From Actinomycetes bacterium (lineage in GTDB: Bacteria > Actinomycetota > Acidimicrobiia > Acidimicrobiales > RAAP-2): DNA of 46,190 nt. Of the stretch, positions 25,517 through 34,684 are shown one piece after another (the first letter of the stretch is position 1; every line of letters starts with the position of its first letter). The notes under the pieces are model-generated. The model was not told the DNA's origin and made no database searches. It worked only from the letters and a program-made list of their open reading frames with translations. The translations under genes and the position numbers were made by a program. The stretch is taken from NCBI GenBank assembly GCA_021831125.1, contig JAKBNI010000007.1:1-46190 (forward strand), read 5' to 3'.

Positions 25517-26398
25517 GTGAGCGTCGCGCAGATCACCCCCGCGCGGGAGTCGTCGGTCGGCGAGCTCGCCGTGCGACGGGCCCTGCCCACGCGGGGCCGT
25601 CGCACCGTCGGGCCGTGGTGCTTCTGCGACCACCTCGGGCCCGCGACCTACCGGGAGGACCGCCGCTACGACGTGGCCCCGCACCCCCACGTCGGGCTCC
25701 AGACGGTGACCTGGCTGCTCGAGGGCGCGATGGTGCACCGCGACAGCCTCGGCAGCGAGCAGCTGATCCGCCCGGGCCAGGTGAACCTCATGTCGGCGGG
25801 CGACGGGGTCGTCCACTCCGAGGAGAACCCCGGTCTCGACCACGGGGAGCTCCACGGCGTGCAGCTCTGGCTCGCCCAGCCCGACGCCACCCGCCACGGC
25901 GCCCCGGCCTTCGCGCACCACGAGGACCCGCCCCGGGTCGAGCTGGATCACGGGCTCGCCACGCTGGTCGTGGGGTCCTCGATGGGACTGGTCTCGAGCG
26001 CTCGACCCGACGCGCCGGGCCTCGCGCTCGAGCTGCGCCTCGCCCGGGGCACGAGCGCGGTGGCCCTCGACGCGGGCTTCGAGCACGCCCTCCTCGTCGC
26101 CGAGGGCGAGGTGGTCCTCGGGGGCGAGGCCGTCACCCCCGGCTCGCTCGCCTACCTCGAGCCCGGCCTCGACGAGGTCGACCTCGTCGCCCACGAGGGG
26201 GCGGTCGCCCTGCTCATCGGCGGCGCGCCCTTCCCCGAGGCCGTCGTGATGTGGTGGAACTTCGTCGCGCGCAGCCACGAGGAGATCGCGCGGGCCTACG
26301 AGGCCTACCTCAAGCACGACGAGCGCTTCGGGGAAGTCGACTCGGCGCTCGCGCGCCTCGAGGTCGCCCCGCCCCCGTGGTTCTCCTCGCGACGCTGA
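25517..26398 (+). CDS. Pirin family protein
   Basis: 293-residue bicupin. The N-terminal cupin keeps the iron site: HPHVGLQTVTWLLEG (two His), VHRDSLGSEQLIRPG, and HSEENPG (His and Glu). Some pirins have quercetinase activity, others are redox-dependent regulators; no closer call is possible. GTG start with TAGAAC (25505-25510) 6 nt before it. The C-terminal WWNFVARSHEEIARAYEAY is the standard pirin ending. Confidence 0.9.
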   Translation: MSVAQITPARESSVGELAVRRALPTRGRRTVGPWCFCDHLGPATYREDRRYDVAPHPHVGLQTVTWLLEGAMVHRDSLGSEQLIRPGQVNLMSAGDGVVHSEENPGLDHGELHGVQLWLAQPDATRHGAPAFAHHEDPPRVELDHGLATLVVGSSMGLVSSARPDAPGLALELRLARGTSAVALDAGFEHALLVAEGEVVLGGEAVTPGSLAYLEPGLDEVDLVAHEGAVALLIGGAPFPEAVVMWWNFVARSHEEIARAYEAYLKHDERFGEVDSALARLEVAPPPWFSSRR

Positions 26399-26436
26399 CC
26401 GGCCCCGGCGGGTCCCGGCGCGCGACGGCCCGCCCG

Positions 26437-26442
26437 TAACGT
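26437..26442 (+). promoter_or_regulatory. Leaderless-type -10 box (TAACGT)
   Basis: TAACGT is 6 nt before GTG 26449. Confidence 0.4.
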
Positions 26443-26448
26443 GGGCGC

Positions 26449-27495
26449 GTGCCCGCCCTGACCCACACCCTCGCGGTGACCTGGTCGCCGTTCGTGTTGG
26501 TGGCCGGTCTCCTGCTGATCGGCCAGGTGGCCGCGGGCGAGGGCCTCTTCACCCTCGTCGGGTCGTGGTGCGCGCGCGTGCCCGGCGGCGCCCGGGTGAG
26601 CCTCGTCGTCACGCTCCTCGCCGTCGCCGCCGTCACGGCCGTGTTGAACCTCGACACGGCGGTCGTCTTCATGACCCCGGTCGCCCTGCACGCGGCGCGC
26701 CGCCGCTCGACCGACGAGCGGGCCTTCCTCTACGGCACGGTCTTCATGTCGAACGCCGCGTCGCTACTGCTCGTCGGGTCGAACCTGACCAACCTGCTCG
26801 TCGTGGCCGATCGTGGCGGGGGAGGGTCGGACTTCGCCGCCCACACCGTCCTGCCCTGGCTGGCGTGCGTCGTGGCGACGGTGGCCGTGGTCCTCTTGTG
26901 GCGGTGGCGGGCGCTGGGCGCGGGGTCCGGGGTCGACGTCGCGGGTGAGACCTTCCGGGCCGGCCCGGGAACCCTCGGCGCCGCGGTCGCGGTCCTCGCG
27001 ATGCTGGTGACCCGCCAACCCGCGCTCTGGGTCCTCGGCGCGGGGCTCGTCGTCGCGGCGGTCGACGTCGCGGTACGCCGACGGCTCGAGCTGCGCGAGG
27101 CGCTCGCGGTGACGAACCCCGCGCTATTGGGTGCGCTGTTCGTCGTGGCGAGCGCCGTGGGGTGGTTCGCGCGCACGTCGGGCTTCGCCGCGGGCGTCCT
27201 CGCGCACACCGACGTCGCCGCGACCGTGGCGATCGCCGCGCTCACGACCGTCGTGATCAACAACCTCCCCGCCGCGTCGTTCTACGCCGCGCACGTCGTG
27301 GCTCACCCCTTCGGACTCCTCGTGGGGCTCGACGTGGGTCCGAACCTCGCGGTCACCGGGGCCCTCTCGTCGCTGCTGTGGCGCCGGATCGCCGCGCGCG
27401 AGGGCGCGGCGACCTCCCTGGCGACGTTCAGCCGCGTGGGCGTCGCCATCGCGGTCGTGGCCGGCGCGGCCGCGACCCTGCTCGTGCGCGGCTAG
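26449..27495 (+). CDS. ArsB/NhaD-type (SLC13-like) anion or arsenite permease
   Basis: 348-residue polytopic membrane protein with about ten hydrophobic segments. Conserved ArsB-like blocks: VLNLDTAVVFMTPVALHAAR (near 65-85), SNAASLLLVGSNLTNLLVV and the second half VVINNLPAASFYAAHVV. These Asn/Pro-containing hairpins form the substrate site in ion-transporter superfamily members. Arsenite is possible, but no arsR or arsC is near, so the substrate is open. Shorter than the 430 residues of classical ArsB. Overlaps the convergent phosphatase by 4 nt. Confidence 0.82.
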   Translation: MPALTHTLAVTWSPFVLVAGLLLIGQVAAGEGLFTLVGSWCARVPGGARVSLVVTLLAVAAVTAVLNLDTAVVFMTPVALHAARRRSTDERAFLYGTVFMSNAASLLLVGSNLTNLLVVADRGGGGSDFAAHTVLPWLACVVATVAVVLLWRWRALGAGSGVDVAGETFRAGPGTLGAAVAVLAMLVTRQPALWVLGAGLVVAAVDVAVRRRLELREALAVTNPALLGALFVVASAVGWFARTSGFAAGVLAHTDVAATVAIAALTTVVINNLPAASFYAAHVVAHPFGLLVGLDVGPNLAVTGALSSLLWRRIAAREGAATSLATFSRVGVAIAVVAGAAATLLVRG

Positions 27496-28073
27496 ACCCG
27501 CCCGTCGGTGGGGACGGTCTCGAGGGGCCAGAGCGTCGCGTTGTCGACCCGCTCCCATGCCATCCCCTCGAGCGCGACGCCGGAGACCACGGCGCGCGCC
27601 GCCCGGACGAAGCCGCCGTGGGTCACGACCAGCAGGCGGCGCTCCGGCCAGGCGAGCTCGGCCTTCTCGAGGAAGCGCCGGGCCCGTAGCGCCACGTCAC
27701 GGAAGGACTCGCCCCCGGCGGGTCGAGCGTCGGGGTCGACGAGGACGTCCCCGGCGATGCCGGTGTCGGAGGGTGACACCGCCGCCAGCGGGCCGCCCTC
27801 GAGGTAGCCGAAGGACCGCTCTCGCACCAGGGGGTCGATGAGCCGTGTGACGCCGAGTGCGCCGGCCACGAGGTCCGCGGTCTCGAGCGCGCGTGTGAGG
27901 TCGCTCGCCACGATGAGGTCGACGCCGCGCGCGCGCACCGCGCCGACCGCCTCGACGGCCTGGGACCGTCCCGTCTCGGTGAGCCGGGCGCGGTCGTCTT
28001 GGCCCTGGCAGCGCCGGGCCACGTTCCAGTCGCTCTCGCCGTGACGCAAGAGGGTGAGAGTGAGCGGGGCCAT
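27492..28073 (-). CDS. Histidine phosphatase family protein (phosphoglycerate mutase-like)
   Basis: 193 residues from ATG 28073. Catalytic LRHGESDWN (R9/H10-type RHG motif), an ERSFGYLEGG acid segment and the second His in VVTHGGFVRA. The substrate is not predictable. An upstream in-frame ATG at 28136 exists, but TAGCGT (28081-28086, minus strand) sits 7 nt before ATG 28073 and the RHG motif is then near the N terminus as usual. Confidence 0.87.
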   Translation of the reverse strand: MAPLTLTLLRHGESDWNVARRCQGQDDRARLTETGRSQAVEAVGAVRARGVDLIVASDLTRALETADLVAGALGVTRLIDPLVRERSFGYLEGGPLAAVSPSDTGIAGDVLVDPDARPAGGESFRDVALRARRFLEKAELAWPERRLLVVTHGGFVRAARAVVSGVALEGMAWERVDNATLWPLETVPTDGRV

Positions 28074-28272
28074 CGCCCCCACGCTAGGGAGTCGGCGCCA
28101 CGCGCTTCGCGTCGCGCCGACCGCGACGAGGCGCACGAAGCGCTCCCGGGTCCATTCTCAGGATTCTCTAAGGGCGTCGCCTAACGCGCTCTCAGCGTGT
28201 TTTCCCGTAGTTCTGGGCGCATCGGTCGATCGGGGGGTCATACGTCCCTGGAGCCGAGAGGCCCCCCGTCGT

Positions 28273-28278
28273 TAGCAT
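28273..28278 (+). promoter_or_regulatory. Leaderless-type -10 box of the comA operon (TAGCAT)
   Basis: TAGCAT is 6 nt before GTG 28285. The 211-bp divergent gap to the phosphatase holds no other gene that I can see. Confidence 0.42.
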
Positions 28279-28284
28279 CGAAAC

Positions 28285-29058
28285 GTGCCCCTTCGTCTCC
28301 CCGATCGCTCGCCGAAGCCCCGTGCCACGGGCCTCACGATGACCATCGACAAGGGGCTTCCGCTCGGCCAGTTCACCGACCTCGTCGAGAGCCACGGCGA
28401 GTTGATCGACCTCGTGAAGTTCGGCTGGGGTACCTCGGTGGTGACCAAGGACTTCCCGGCCAAGGTGGCCGCGCTGGTCGAGCGGGGCATCGACTTCTAC
28501 CTCGGCGGGACCCTCTTCGAGAAATACGTCCTGCAGGACCGCTTCGACGAGTTCCGCGAGCTGTGCTCGAGGATCGGCTGCCCGGTGGTCGAGGTCTCCA
28601 ACGGGACGATCGACATCACCAACGACGACAAGGCCGACTACGTCAAGCGCCTCTCGGACGACTTCCGCGTCATCTCCGAGGTCGGGTCGAAGGACCTGGT
28701 CAAGAGTGAGACCATGGCGCCCCACCTGTGGATCCACTACATCCAGGCCGACCTCGACGCCGGGGCCGAGCTGGTGACCCTGGAGACCCGTGAGGGTGGC
28801 CGGGGCGGGATCTGCCGCTCCAACGGGGAGCTGCGCTACGGGCTGATCGAGGAGATCCTCGACGCCGGCCTCCCGCACGAGCGGCTTCTCTTCGAGGCGC
28901 CCTCGACCGAGCTGCAGACCTACTTCGTCAAGCGGGTCGGGCCCAACGCCAACCTCGGCAACATCGCCGTCACCGACATCGTCCCGTTGGAGACGATCCG
29001 GCTCGGCCTGCGCTCCGAGACCCTCCTCGAGTTCGAGCCTCGCGACTGGGAGGACTAG
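28285..29058 (+). CDS. comA: Phosphosulfolactate synthase
   Basis: Adds sulfite to phosphoenolpyruvate to give (R)-2-phospho-3-sulfolactate. It is the first step of coenzyme M synthesis in many methanogens and is also found in bacteria such as Bacillus, which makes sulfolactate. The 257 residues align throughout with ComA: TMTIDKGLPLGQFTDLVESH, DLVKFGWGTSVV, FYLGGTLFEKYV, VVEVSNGTIDI, SEVGSKD, a TLETREGGRGGI segment and NANLGNIAVTDIVPLETIRL. The partner steps ComB and ComC are not in the window. First gene of an operon whose next gene starts on the base after its stop. Confidence 0.92.
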   Translation: MPLRLPDRSPKPRATGLTMTIDKGLPLGQFTDLVESHGELIDLVKFGWGTSVVTKDFPAKVAALVERGIDFYLGGTLFEKYVLQDRFDEFRELCSRIGCPVVEVSNGTIDITNDDKADYVKRLSDDFRVISEVGSKDLVKSETMAPHLWIHYIQADLDAGAELVTLETREGGRGGICRSNGELRYGLIEEILDAGLPHERLLFEAPSTELQTYFVKRVGPNANLGNIAVTDIVPLETIRLGLRSETLLEFEPRDWED

Positions 29059-29472
29059 GTGCGCGAGCCCCGCGACGTCTTCCACCTCGCCGTGCCCTGT
29101 TACGACCTCGAGGCGACGATCGACTTCTACGTGGGCCGGCTCGGTTGCAAGCTCGCGCGTCGCTACGACGACCGCGTCACGCTGGACTTCTTCGGGGACC
29201 AGCTCGTCTGCCACCTCTCACCGGCGCCCGAGCGTCTGGTGCCGATGAACGAGCTCGCGATGTACCCGCGACACTTCGGGGTCACGTTTCGCGACGGCGA
29301 GGACTTCGACGCGCTCCACGCGTTGTGCCAGCAGCGGGGTGTCCCGTTCTTCGCCGACGTGAGTCGTCGCTTCGAGGGGCGCGTGGAGGTCCACCGGACC
29401 TTCGTCGTCTGTGACCCGGCCAACAACCTCCTCGAGTTCAAGCACTACGACGACCACCGAATGATGTACTAG
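29059..29472 (+). CDS. VOC (glyoxalase/dioxygenase superfamily) protein
   Basis: 137-residue protein with paired beta-alpha-beta-beta-beta modules: VFHLAVPCYDLEATIDFYVG with a His metal ligand, RHFGVTFRDGEDFDALHALC, and VCDPANNLLEFKHYDDHRMM with the C-terminal Glu ligand. Resembles small dioxygenase-like VOC proteins of unknown substrate. GTG 29059 follows comA without a gap, so a role on the same pathway is likely, perhaps isomerising or oxidising a sulfonate intermediate; that is inference. Confidence 0.87.
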   Translation: MREPRDVFHLAVPCYDLEATIDFYVGRLGCKLARRYDDRVTLDFFGDQLVCHLSPAPERLVPMNELAMYPRHFGVTFRDGEDFDALHALCQQRGVPFFADVSRRFEGRVEVHRTFVVCDPANNLLEFKHYDDHRMMY

Positions 29473-29479
29473 GCGGGCC

Positions 29480-30997
29480 ATGGAGCCGAGGCCGCCGACG
29501 ACACCCCAGTCCCTCGCCGCGCTCGTCGAGCGACGAGGGGCCGACGCGCCCGACGCGCCCTTCCTCCTCGAGGCGCGAGGTCCCCGGACCGTCACCTTCG
29601 GGGCCCTCGCGGGAGACCTCGCGGCGGACCGCTCCTGGCTGGCCGCCGAGGGGCTCGTCCCGGGCTCGCGGATGGGGCTCGTCGTCGCCGATCCCCTCGA
29701 CTTCTGCCGGTGGTTCCTCGCCGGACTGAGCGCGGGGCTGTGGGTCGCGCCCCTCGACCCGACGCCCGTTCCCGGGGCCGCCTCGACGACGGCCGAGCGG
29801 ATCCGGACCCTCGCGCTCGACGCGGTGCTCGCCGACCGCCCCCGTCCCGAGGGCCTCGCGCTGCCGTGGCTCGAGGTCGCGCGCGCGCACCCCGGGCCGG
29901 CCCTCGAGGCCCCCGGCGCCGTCGGGGGAATCCTGCTCGCCTCCTCGGGCACGACGGGCACGCCCAAGGTGATGGCCCTCCCGGTCGCCCAGGTCCTGGC
30001 CACGGCCGTGCTGGTGGCCGACCACCACGGGCTGGGCCCGGGCGAGCGGGGCTTCAACCCGCTGCCCCTGTGGCACGTGAACGCCGAGGTGGTGGGGGTG
30101 CTGGCCGCGCTGGTCTCGGGGGCGTCGCTGGTCCTCGACGACCGCTTCCACCGCACCGGGTTCTGGAAGGTGGTCGACGAGTCCGGGGCGACCTGGGTCA
30201 ACGCGGTGCCGGCGATCATCGCCCGACTCGTCGCGCCCGAGGTGGGCGAACGAGTCCCGGAGCGCGTGCGCTTCGTGCGCAGCGCGTCGGCCCCCCTCGC
30301 CCCCGCGCTCGAGGAGGCCTTCGGGCGCGCGACCGGCGTGCCGGTGGTGCAGTCCTACGGCATGACCGAGGCCGCGAGCCAGATCTGCGTCAACCCGGTC
30401 GACGGGCCGCGCAAGCCGGGCTCGGCCGGCCGGCCGGTGGGCGTGGCGCTTCGGGTCGTGTCGGTGGAGGGGCGCACCGTGCTCGGCCCCGGCGCGGTGG
30501 GCTCGATCGAGATCAGTGGGCCCACCGTCATCGACCACTACGAGTGGGGCGCCTACGCCGACCGGTTCGACGACGAGGGCTGGCTGCGCACCGGGGACCT
30601 CGGCTACCTCGACGAGGAGGGGTACGTCTTCCTCGTGGGGCGCAGCGACGACGTGATCAACCGCGGCGGGGAGAAGGTCTACCCGCTCGAGATCGAGCAC
30701 GTCCTGGCCGGGGTCGAGGGCGTGGCCGCCGTCGCGGTCGTCGGTGAGCCCGACGAGGTCTTCGGGCAGGTGCCGGTCGCCTTCGTCCAGCCGCGCGACG
30801 CGAGCGACCTCGAGGGCGAGCGGGCCGGCGCACTGGTGGCGCGGTTGCGCGAGGCGGCCGAGGTGGCCCTCGCCCGACCGACCCGACCCGCGCGGGTCAA
30901 GCTCGTCGAGGCCTTCAGCGCGCACGCGACCGGCAAGATCCAGAAGAACCGGCTGCGTGACGGCACGGTGCCCGTCGCCTACGTCGAGGGGCTCTAG
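29480..30997 (+). CDS. AMP-forming acyl-CoA synthetase/ligase (ANL superfamily)
   Basis: 505 residues. The adenylate P-loop SSGTTGTPK is at 155-163; later motifs are SYGMTEAASQICV, GWLRTGDLGYLDEEG, the hinge GRSDDVINRGGEKVYP and catalytic Lys in ATGKIQKNRL. It activates a carboxylate as acyl-AMP and probably acyl-CoA. The resemblance is to short/medium-chain ligases of the oxalate-CoA and FadD type; chain length cannot be read. It begins 7 nt after the VOC stop and ends 2 nt before the membrane acyltransferase, so its product may be the donor for that enzyme. Confidence 0.9.
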   Translation: MEPRPPTTPQSLAALVERRGADAPDAPFLLEARGPRTVTFGALAGDLAADRSWLAAEGLVPGSRMGLVVADPLDFCRWFLAGLSAGLWVAPLDPTPVPGAASTTAERIRTLALDAVLADRPRPEGLALPWLEVARAHPGPALEAPGAVGGILLASSGTTGTPKVMALPVAQVLATAVLVADHHGLGPGERGFNPLPLWHVNAEVVGVLAALVSGASLVLDDRFHRTGFWKVVDESGATWVNAVPAIIARLVAPEVGERVPERVRFVRSASAPLAPALEEAFGRATGVPVVQSYGMTEAASQICVNPVDGPRKPGSAGRPVGVALRVVSVEGRTVLGPGAVGSIEISGPTVIDHYEWGAYADRFDDEGWLRTGDLGYLDEEGYVFLVGRSDDVINRGGEKVYPLEIEHVLAGVEGVAAVAVVGEPDEVFGQVPVAFVQPRDASDLEGERAGALVARLREAAEVALARPTRPARVKLVEAFSAHATGKIQKNRLRDGTVPVAYVEGL

Positions 30998-30999
30998 CC

Positions 31000-32259
31000 G
31001 TGGCCGAGGACGCGGCCGGCGCCGCGGCGGCCGACGCCACCCGGGGGACGCGCCAGCGCCTCGACCACGTCGACGCGATGCGGCCCATCAAGCAGTCGGC
31101 GGTCATCTCGACCCACGCGCTGATCTACTTCGCCCCGCTCTCGACCAGCCTGTGGGCCTCGGGGATGCTCACGCTCACCCACTTCTCGCGCGACGCCTTC
31201 TTGTTCGTCTCGGCGTGCATGCTCGCCTATAGCTACCGCGACAGCGCGCGCGTCGCCCTCGGGAGGTACTGGCAGCGTCGGTTCATGTCGGTGGGACTGG
31301 TCTACATCGCCTGGACGGTCATCTACGTCCCCGTGGCCATGGCCACGCCGACCACGAGCTTCCCCTTCTACCGGCTGTCGGCCTCGACCCTCTTCTCGAC
31401 GGTGGGGCTGCGTCACCTGGGGGTGGCGCTCGCGACGGGCTACTACCACCTCTACTTCCTGCTCCTGCTGCTGGAGTTCTACGTCCTCTTCCCGTACCTG
31501 TTCTGGCTGATCCGACGGTTCCCGCGCTCGCACCTGGCCCTGGTGGTCGGGGCGGCGCTGTGGCAGTTCGCCGTGCCCTACCTCTTTCGCCACGGCTACC
31601 TGGGCTTCACGATCTCCCCGTGGCTCGAGACGCGCCTGGTCTCGAGCTACCCGCTCTACCTCATCGGGGGCGTCGTCTGCGCCTTCCACCTCGAGGCCTT
31701 CCACGACTGGGTCGTGCGCCACTGGCGCGGTCTGCTGGTGGCGACCGTGGCCCTGGCGGCGCTGCCGCTGGTGCTCGACGCTCTGCACCGTCACTACGGG
31801 TTCCTCTCGCCGATCATCGTCCCCGGCGGTGACCCCTTCGCTTCGGCCGTGATCCCCTACAACGTCGGGGCAATCATCGCGATCTACCTGCTCGGGGTGT
31901 TCCTCGTCGACCGACGTCGCAGCCCGCGGACCCGGGCGATCACCAAGTCCGGCTCCGAGGCGGCCTACGGCATCTACGTCAGCCAGCTCCTGTGGATCCT
32001 CTTCTTGCACCAGTGGCTGGCGGTGAGCGGCGAGCTCGACCGCGTGTGGTGGGTGGCGAACGTGCTCGGGGTCATCGTCGTGACCTACTTCGCCGGGTGG
32101 CTCTTCAGCGCCGTCTTCGCGCGCACCGCGCTCGCGCGCGCCCTCGTCGGTCGCAGCCGCGTCACCTGGGCGTCGCTCTGGCCGCGCCCCCTGGAGCACG
32201 CGGTCGCGAGCTCCGCCGCCGAGGTGGGCGAGGGACCGCTCAACCTCACCGACGTCTAG
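31000..32259 (+). CDS. Integral membrane acyltransferase (Acyltransferase_3-like)
   Basis: 419 residues with about ten membrane helices. The start RLDHVDAMRPIKQSAVISTH carries the early Arg and the HxxxP-like His of membrane O-acyltransferases, followed by FSRDAFLFVSACMLAYSYRD, PFYRLSAST, and SEAAYGIYVSQLLWILFLHQ. Such enzymes move an acyl group onto sugars, lipids or small acids across or at the membrane. GTG 31000 is 2 nt after the ligase stop. Last gene of the comA operon. Acceptor unknown; a sulfonate is proposed from context only. Confidence 0.83.
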   Translation: MAEDAAGAAAADATRGTRQRLDHVDAMRPIKQSAVISTHALIYFAPLSTSLWASGMLTLTHFSRDAFLFVSACMLAYSYRDSARVALGRYWQRRFMSVGLVYIAWTVIYVPVAMATPTTSFPFYRLSASTLFSTVGLRHLGVALATGYYHLYFLLLLLEFYVLFPYLFWLIRRFPRSHLALVVGAALWQFAVPYLFRHGYLGFTISPWLETRLVSSYPLYLIGGVVCAFHLEAFHDWVVRHWRGLLVATVALAALPLVLDALHRHYGFLSPIIVPGGDPFASAVIPYNVGAIIAIYLLGVFLVDRRRSPRTRAITKSGSEAAYGIYVSQLLWILFLHQWLAVSGELDRVWWVANVLGVIVVTYFAGWLFSAVFARTALARALVGRSRVTWASLWPRPLEHAVASSAAEVGEGPLNLTDV

Positions 32260-32283
32260 CGGCCCGGGCCCGGGCGTGAGGGC

Positions 32284-33705
32284 GTGACTACGATGGGGCG
32301 TCTTCAGCGGGTGAGGTCACGCGTGGCGGGATCGAGGGGAGAGAGCGAGCGCCAGCGGGTGCCGGCGCCCCTCCTCAAGCGACGCCTGCCCTCGGGGCGC
32401 GGCGCGATGGAGCAGCCCAACGTCACGAGCGACCCCGACGCGCCCCAGACCGGGCGGTTCTGGATCGCGGTCGTGGTGACCGGCGTGGTGACCGGGCTCT
32501 TCGGGGACTTCCTCATGTGGGTCCTCTACTGGGCCGAGCGGGTGGGCTTCGGCTACGCCGGCGGCAGCGTCGAGGCGGCGGTGATGCGCACCGGCGAGGT
32601 TCGCCGCCTGGTGGCCCTGGCGGGCGCGGCGGCGATCGGGTCGGTCGCGTGGTACCTGATCCGGCGGTTCCTCGCCCGCGAGCACGCGGAAATCGATGAG
32701 GCGCTGTGGCGCGGCTCGGGCGAGCTGAGCTTCCGGCGGAGCCTGCTCACTTCGCTGACCTCGGAGGTGGTGGTGGGCCTGGGGGCCTCGATCGGCCGCG
32801 AGGCCGCGCCCAAGCTGATGGGCGGCGCGTCGGCGAGCGTGCTCGGGGAGTGGTTCGGGCTGACCCCGGGACAGGTCCGCCTGCTCGTCGCCTGCGGTGG
32901 CGGGGCCGGGCTGGCGTGCGTCTACAACGTGCCCTTCGGTGGGGCGCTCTTCACTGCCGAGGTCCTCTACGGCAGCTACGCCCTGCCCGTGGCCCTGCCG
33001 GCGCTGGCGACCTCGTTCATCGCCACGACGGTGGCCTGGGCCTACCTGCCCAGTCGAGCCACCTACGTGAACGTTCCCCTCTACCACTTCAGCGCGACGA
33101 TCATGGTCTGGTCGTTGGCGGCCGGCGTCGTGATCGGCCTGCTCGCCGTCCTCTACGTGCGCCTCATCGGCGTCGCCGCCCACTATCGATCCCGGGGTGC
33201 GAACATCTTCTGGACGATGCCCCTCACCTTCCTCGCCCTCGCCGGGATCGGCGCGTGGTTCCCCCAACTCTTCGGAAACGGCAAGGGGATGGCCCACGAC
33301 GCCTTCTTGGGCGCCGGCTCGATCGGCCTGCTGTTCGCCCTGGCGATGCTCAAGCCGCTGGTCACCGCCGCGGTCCTCGGCTCGGGCGCCTCGGGCGGGG
33401 TCTTCACCCCGTTCCTCTCGACCGGCGCCGTCCTCGGGGCGTTCCTCGGGACCCTCTGGAGCCACCTGTGGCCCGGGGCGCCGGTGGGGGCCTTCGCCCT
33501 CGTCGGGGCGGCCGCCATGATCGGCGCCTCGATGCAGGCGCCCTTCGTCGGGCTGGTCCTCGTGATGGAGCTCTCCCACGGCGGCTACGACCTCGTGGTG
33601 CCGATGATCGCCGCGACGGTGATCGCGACGCTGCTGGTGCGCTGGATCGACGGCTACTCGATCTACTCGGCGCGCCTGCCCTTCACCGAGCGGGTCCATG
33701 ACTGA
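32284..33705 (+). CDS. ClC family chloride channel/transporter
   Basis: Polytopic ClC protein, 473 residues from GTG 32284. Motifs: GREAAPKLMGG, the GREGP-type segment with the gating Glu, YNVPFGGALFTAEVL and GSGASGGVFTPFLSTGAVLG for the GxFxP segment. The classical GSGIP segment is not recognisable, the nearest region being the SVEAAVMRTG loop, so ion selectivity is uncertain. No CBS domains. Start is uncertain: ATG 32293, GTG 32311 and ATG 32407 are also in frame, and TACGAT at 32289-32294 would fit a start at 32311. Overlaps the next gene by 8 nt. Confidence 0.87.
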   Translation: MTTMGRLQRVRSRVAGSRGESERQRVPAPLLKRRLPSGRGAMEQPNVTSDPDAPQTGRFWIAVVVTGVVTGLFGDFLMWVLYWAERVGFGYAGGSVEAAVMRTGEVRRLVALAGAAAIGSVAWYLIRRFLAREHAEIDEALWRGSGELSFRRSLLTSLTSEVVVGLGASIGREAAPKLMGGASASVLGEWFGLTPGQVRLLVACGGGAGLACVYNVPFGGALFTAEVLYGSYALPVALPALATSFIATTVAWAYLPSRATYVNVPLYHFSATIMVWSLAAGVVIGLLAVLYVRLIGVAAHYRSRGANIFWTMPLTFLALAGIGAWFPQLFGNGKGMAHDAFLGAGSIGLLFALAMLKPLVTAAVLGSGASGGVFTPFLSTGAVLGAFLGTLWSHLWPGAPVGAFALVGAAAMIGASMQAPFVGLVLVMELSHGGYDLVVPMIAATVIATLLVRWIDGYSIYSARLPFTERVHD

Positions 33706-34675
33706 CGCGCCCGAGCCCGACGACCTCGTCGTGCGACCCACGACGGCCGACGACGCCGACGCCTACCGAGCCCTGCGCCTGGAGGCGCTCGCCGATAGCC
33801 CGGACGCCTACGGCACGACCCTCGCCGAGGCCCTCGCCTACGACCTGGCCCGCTGGGTGACGATGGCCGAGAGGGGGGCGACCGTGCTCGCCTGGCGCGG
33901 GGGGCGACCCGTGGGCATGGCCACCGGCGGGACGAACGACGCCTACCCCGGCACGCGGTGGCTCTACGGGATGTACGTCGCGCCCGACGAACGGGGCCGG
34001 GGGGTCGGTGAGGCGCTGGTCGAGGCCATCGCCGAGCGCGCCCGGGCCCTGGGTGCTCCGGCGCTCTACCTCCAGGTGACCGGGGTGATGGGCCGTGCGC
34101 GGGCCTTCTACGCGCGCCTCGGCTTCGAGCCGACCGGCGAGCGCACGGCGATGCGCCGGGACCCGTCCCTCGCGCTCGCGACGCTCGCGCGTCCGCTCGA
34201 GCGCGAGCCGGTGTCGGTGCGTCGCGTCGCGGCCGAGGCGCTCGTCGAGTTGCGCACCCGCGTCCTGCGCGACGGCGACCCGTCGCGCGCGGCGCGCCAT
34301 CCCCACGACGCGGACCCGACGACGTGGCACTTCGGGGCGCTCCTCGGTGGCGAGGTGGTGGGCTCGGCCTCGTTCTTCTCGAGCGACGGGCCGTCCGACG
34401 GCACCCACGGCGCCTACCAGCTGCGCTACATGGCCGTCGAGCCCGACCTCCAAGGACGCGGGGTCGGTCGCGTCCTGCTCGAGCACGCCGAGGCGATCCT
34501 CGCGGCGAACTCAATACAGCGTGTATGGGCTCACGCCCGCGACAGCGCGCTCGGCTTCTATCGGGCGACGGGCTGGGAGGTCGTCGCGGGCAGTGAGCAC
34601 CTGAGCGTCGAGACCGGGCTCCCGCACACGACCGTGACCAAGGTGCTGACCGGCGCCGGCGGGGGGGCTGGGTAG
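33698..34675 (+). CDS. Tandem GNAT acetyltransferase (two fused domains)
   Basis: 325 residues containing two GNAT folds. The first has GMYVAPDERGRGVGEALVEA and RARAFYARLGFEPTGERTAM; the second has LRYMAVEPDLQGRGVGRVLL and SALGFYRATGWEVV. Both acetyl-CoA loops (RGRGVG and QGRGVG) look intact, as in mycothiol synthase MshD-like double GNATs, but the sequence does not identify it as MshD. Its TAG is also the first three bases of the TAGGCT box of the next gene. Confidence 0.85.
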   Translation: MTDAPEPDDLVVRPTTADDADAYRALRLEALADSPDAYGTTLAEALAYDLARWVTMAERGATVLAWRGGRPVGMATGGTNDAYPGTRWLYGMYVAPDERGRGVGEALVEAIAERARALGAPALYLQVTGVMGRARAFYARLGFEPTGERTAMRRDPSLALATLARPLEREPVSVRRVAAEALVELRTRVLRDGDPSRAARHPHDADPTTWHFGALLGGEVVGSASFFSSDGPSDGTHGAYQLRYMAVEPDLQGRGVGRVLLEHAEAILAANSIQRVWAHARDSALGFYRATGWEVVAGSEHLSVETGLPHTTVTKVLTGAGGGAG

Positions 34676-34678
34676 GCT
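34673..34678 (+). promoter_or_regulatory. Leaderless-type -10 box (TAGGCT)
   Basis: TAGGCT is 6 nt before GTG 34685. Its TAG doubles as the stop codon of the upstream gene. Confidence 0.4.
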
Positions 34679-34684
34679 CGTCGG

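Noticed and set aside
28074-28284. Second structured leader upstream of comA
   Set aside because: I found no conserved pairing or known motif, and the TAGCAT box next to the GTG suggests a leaderless transcript.
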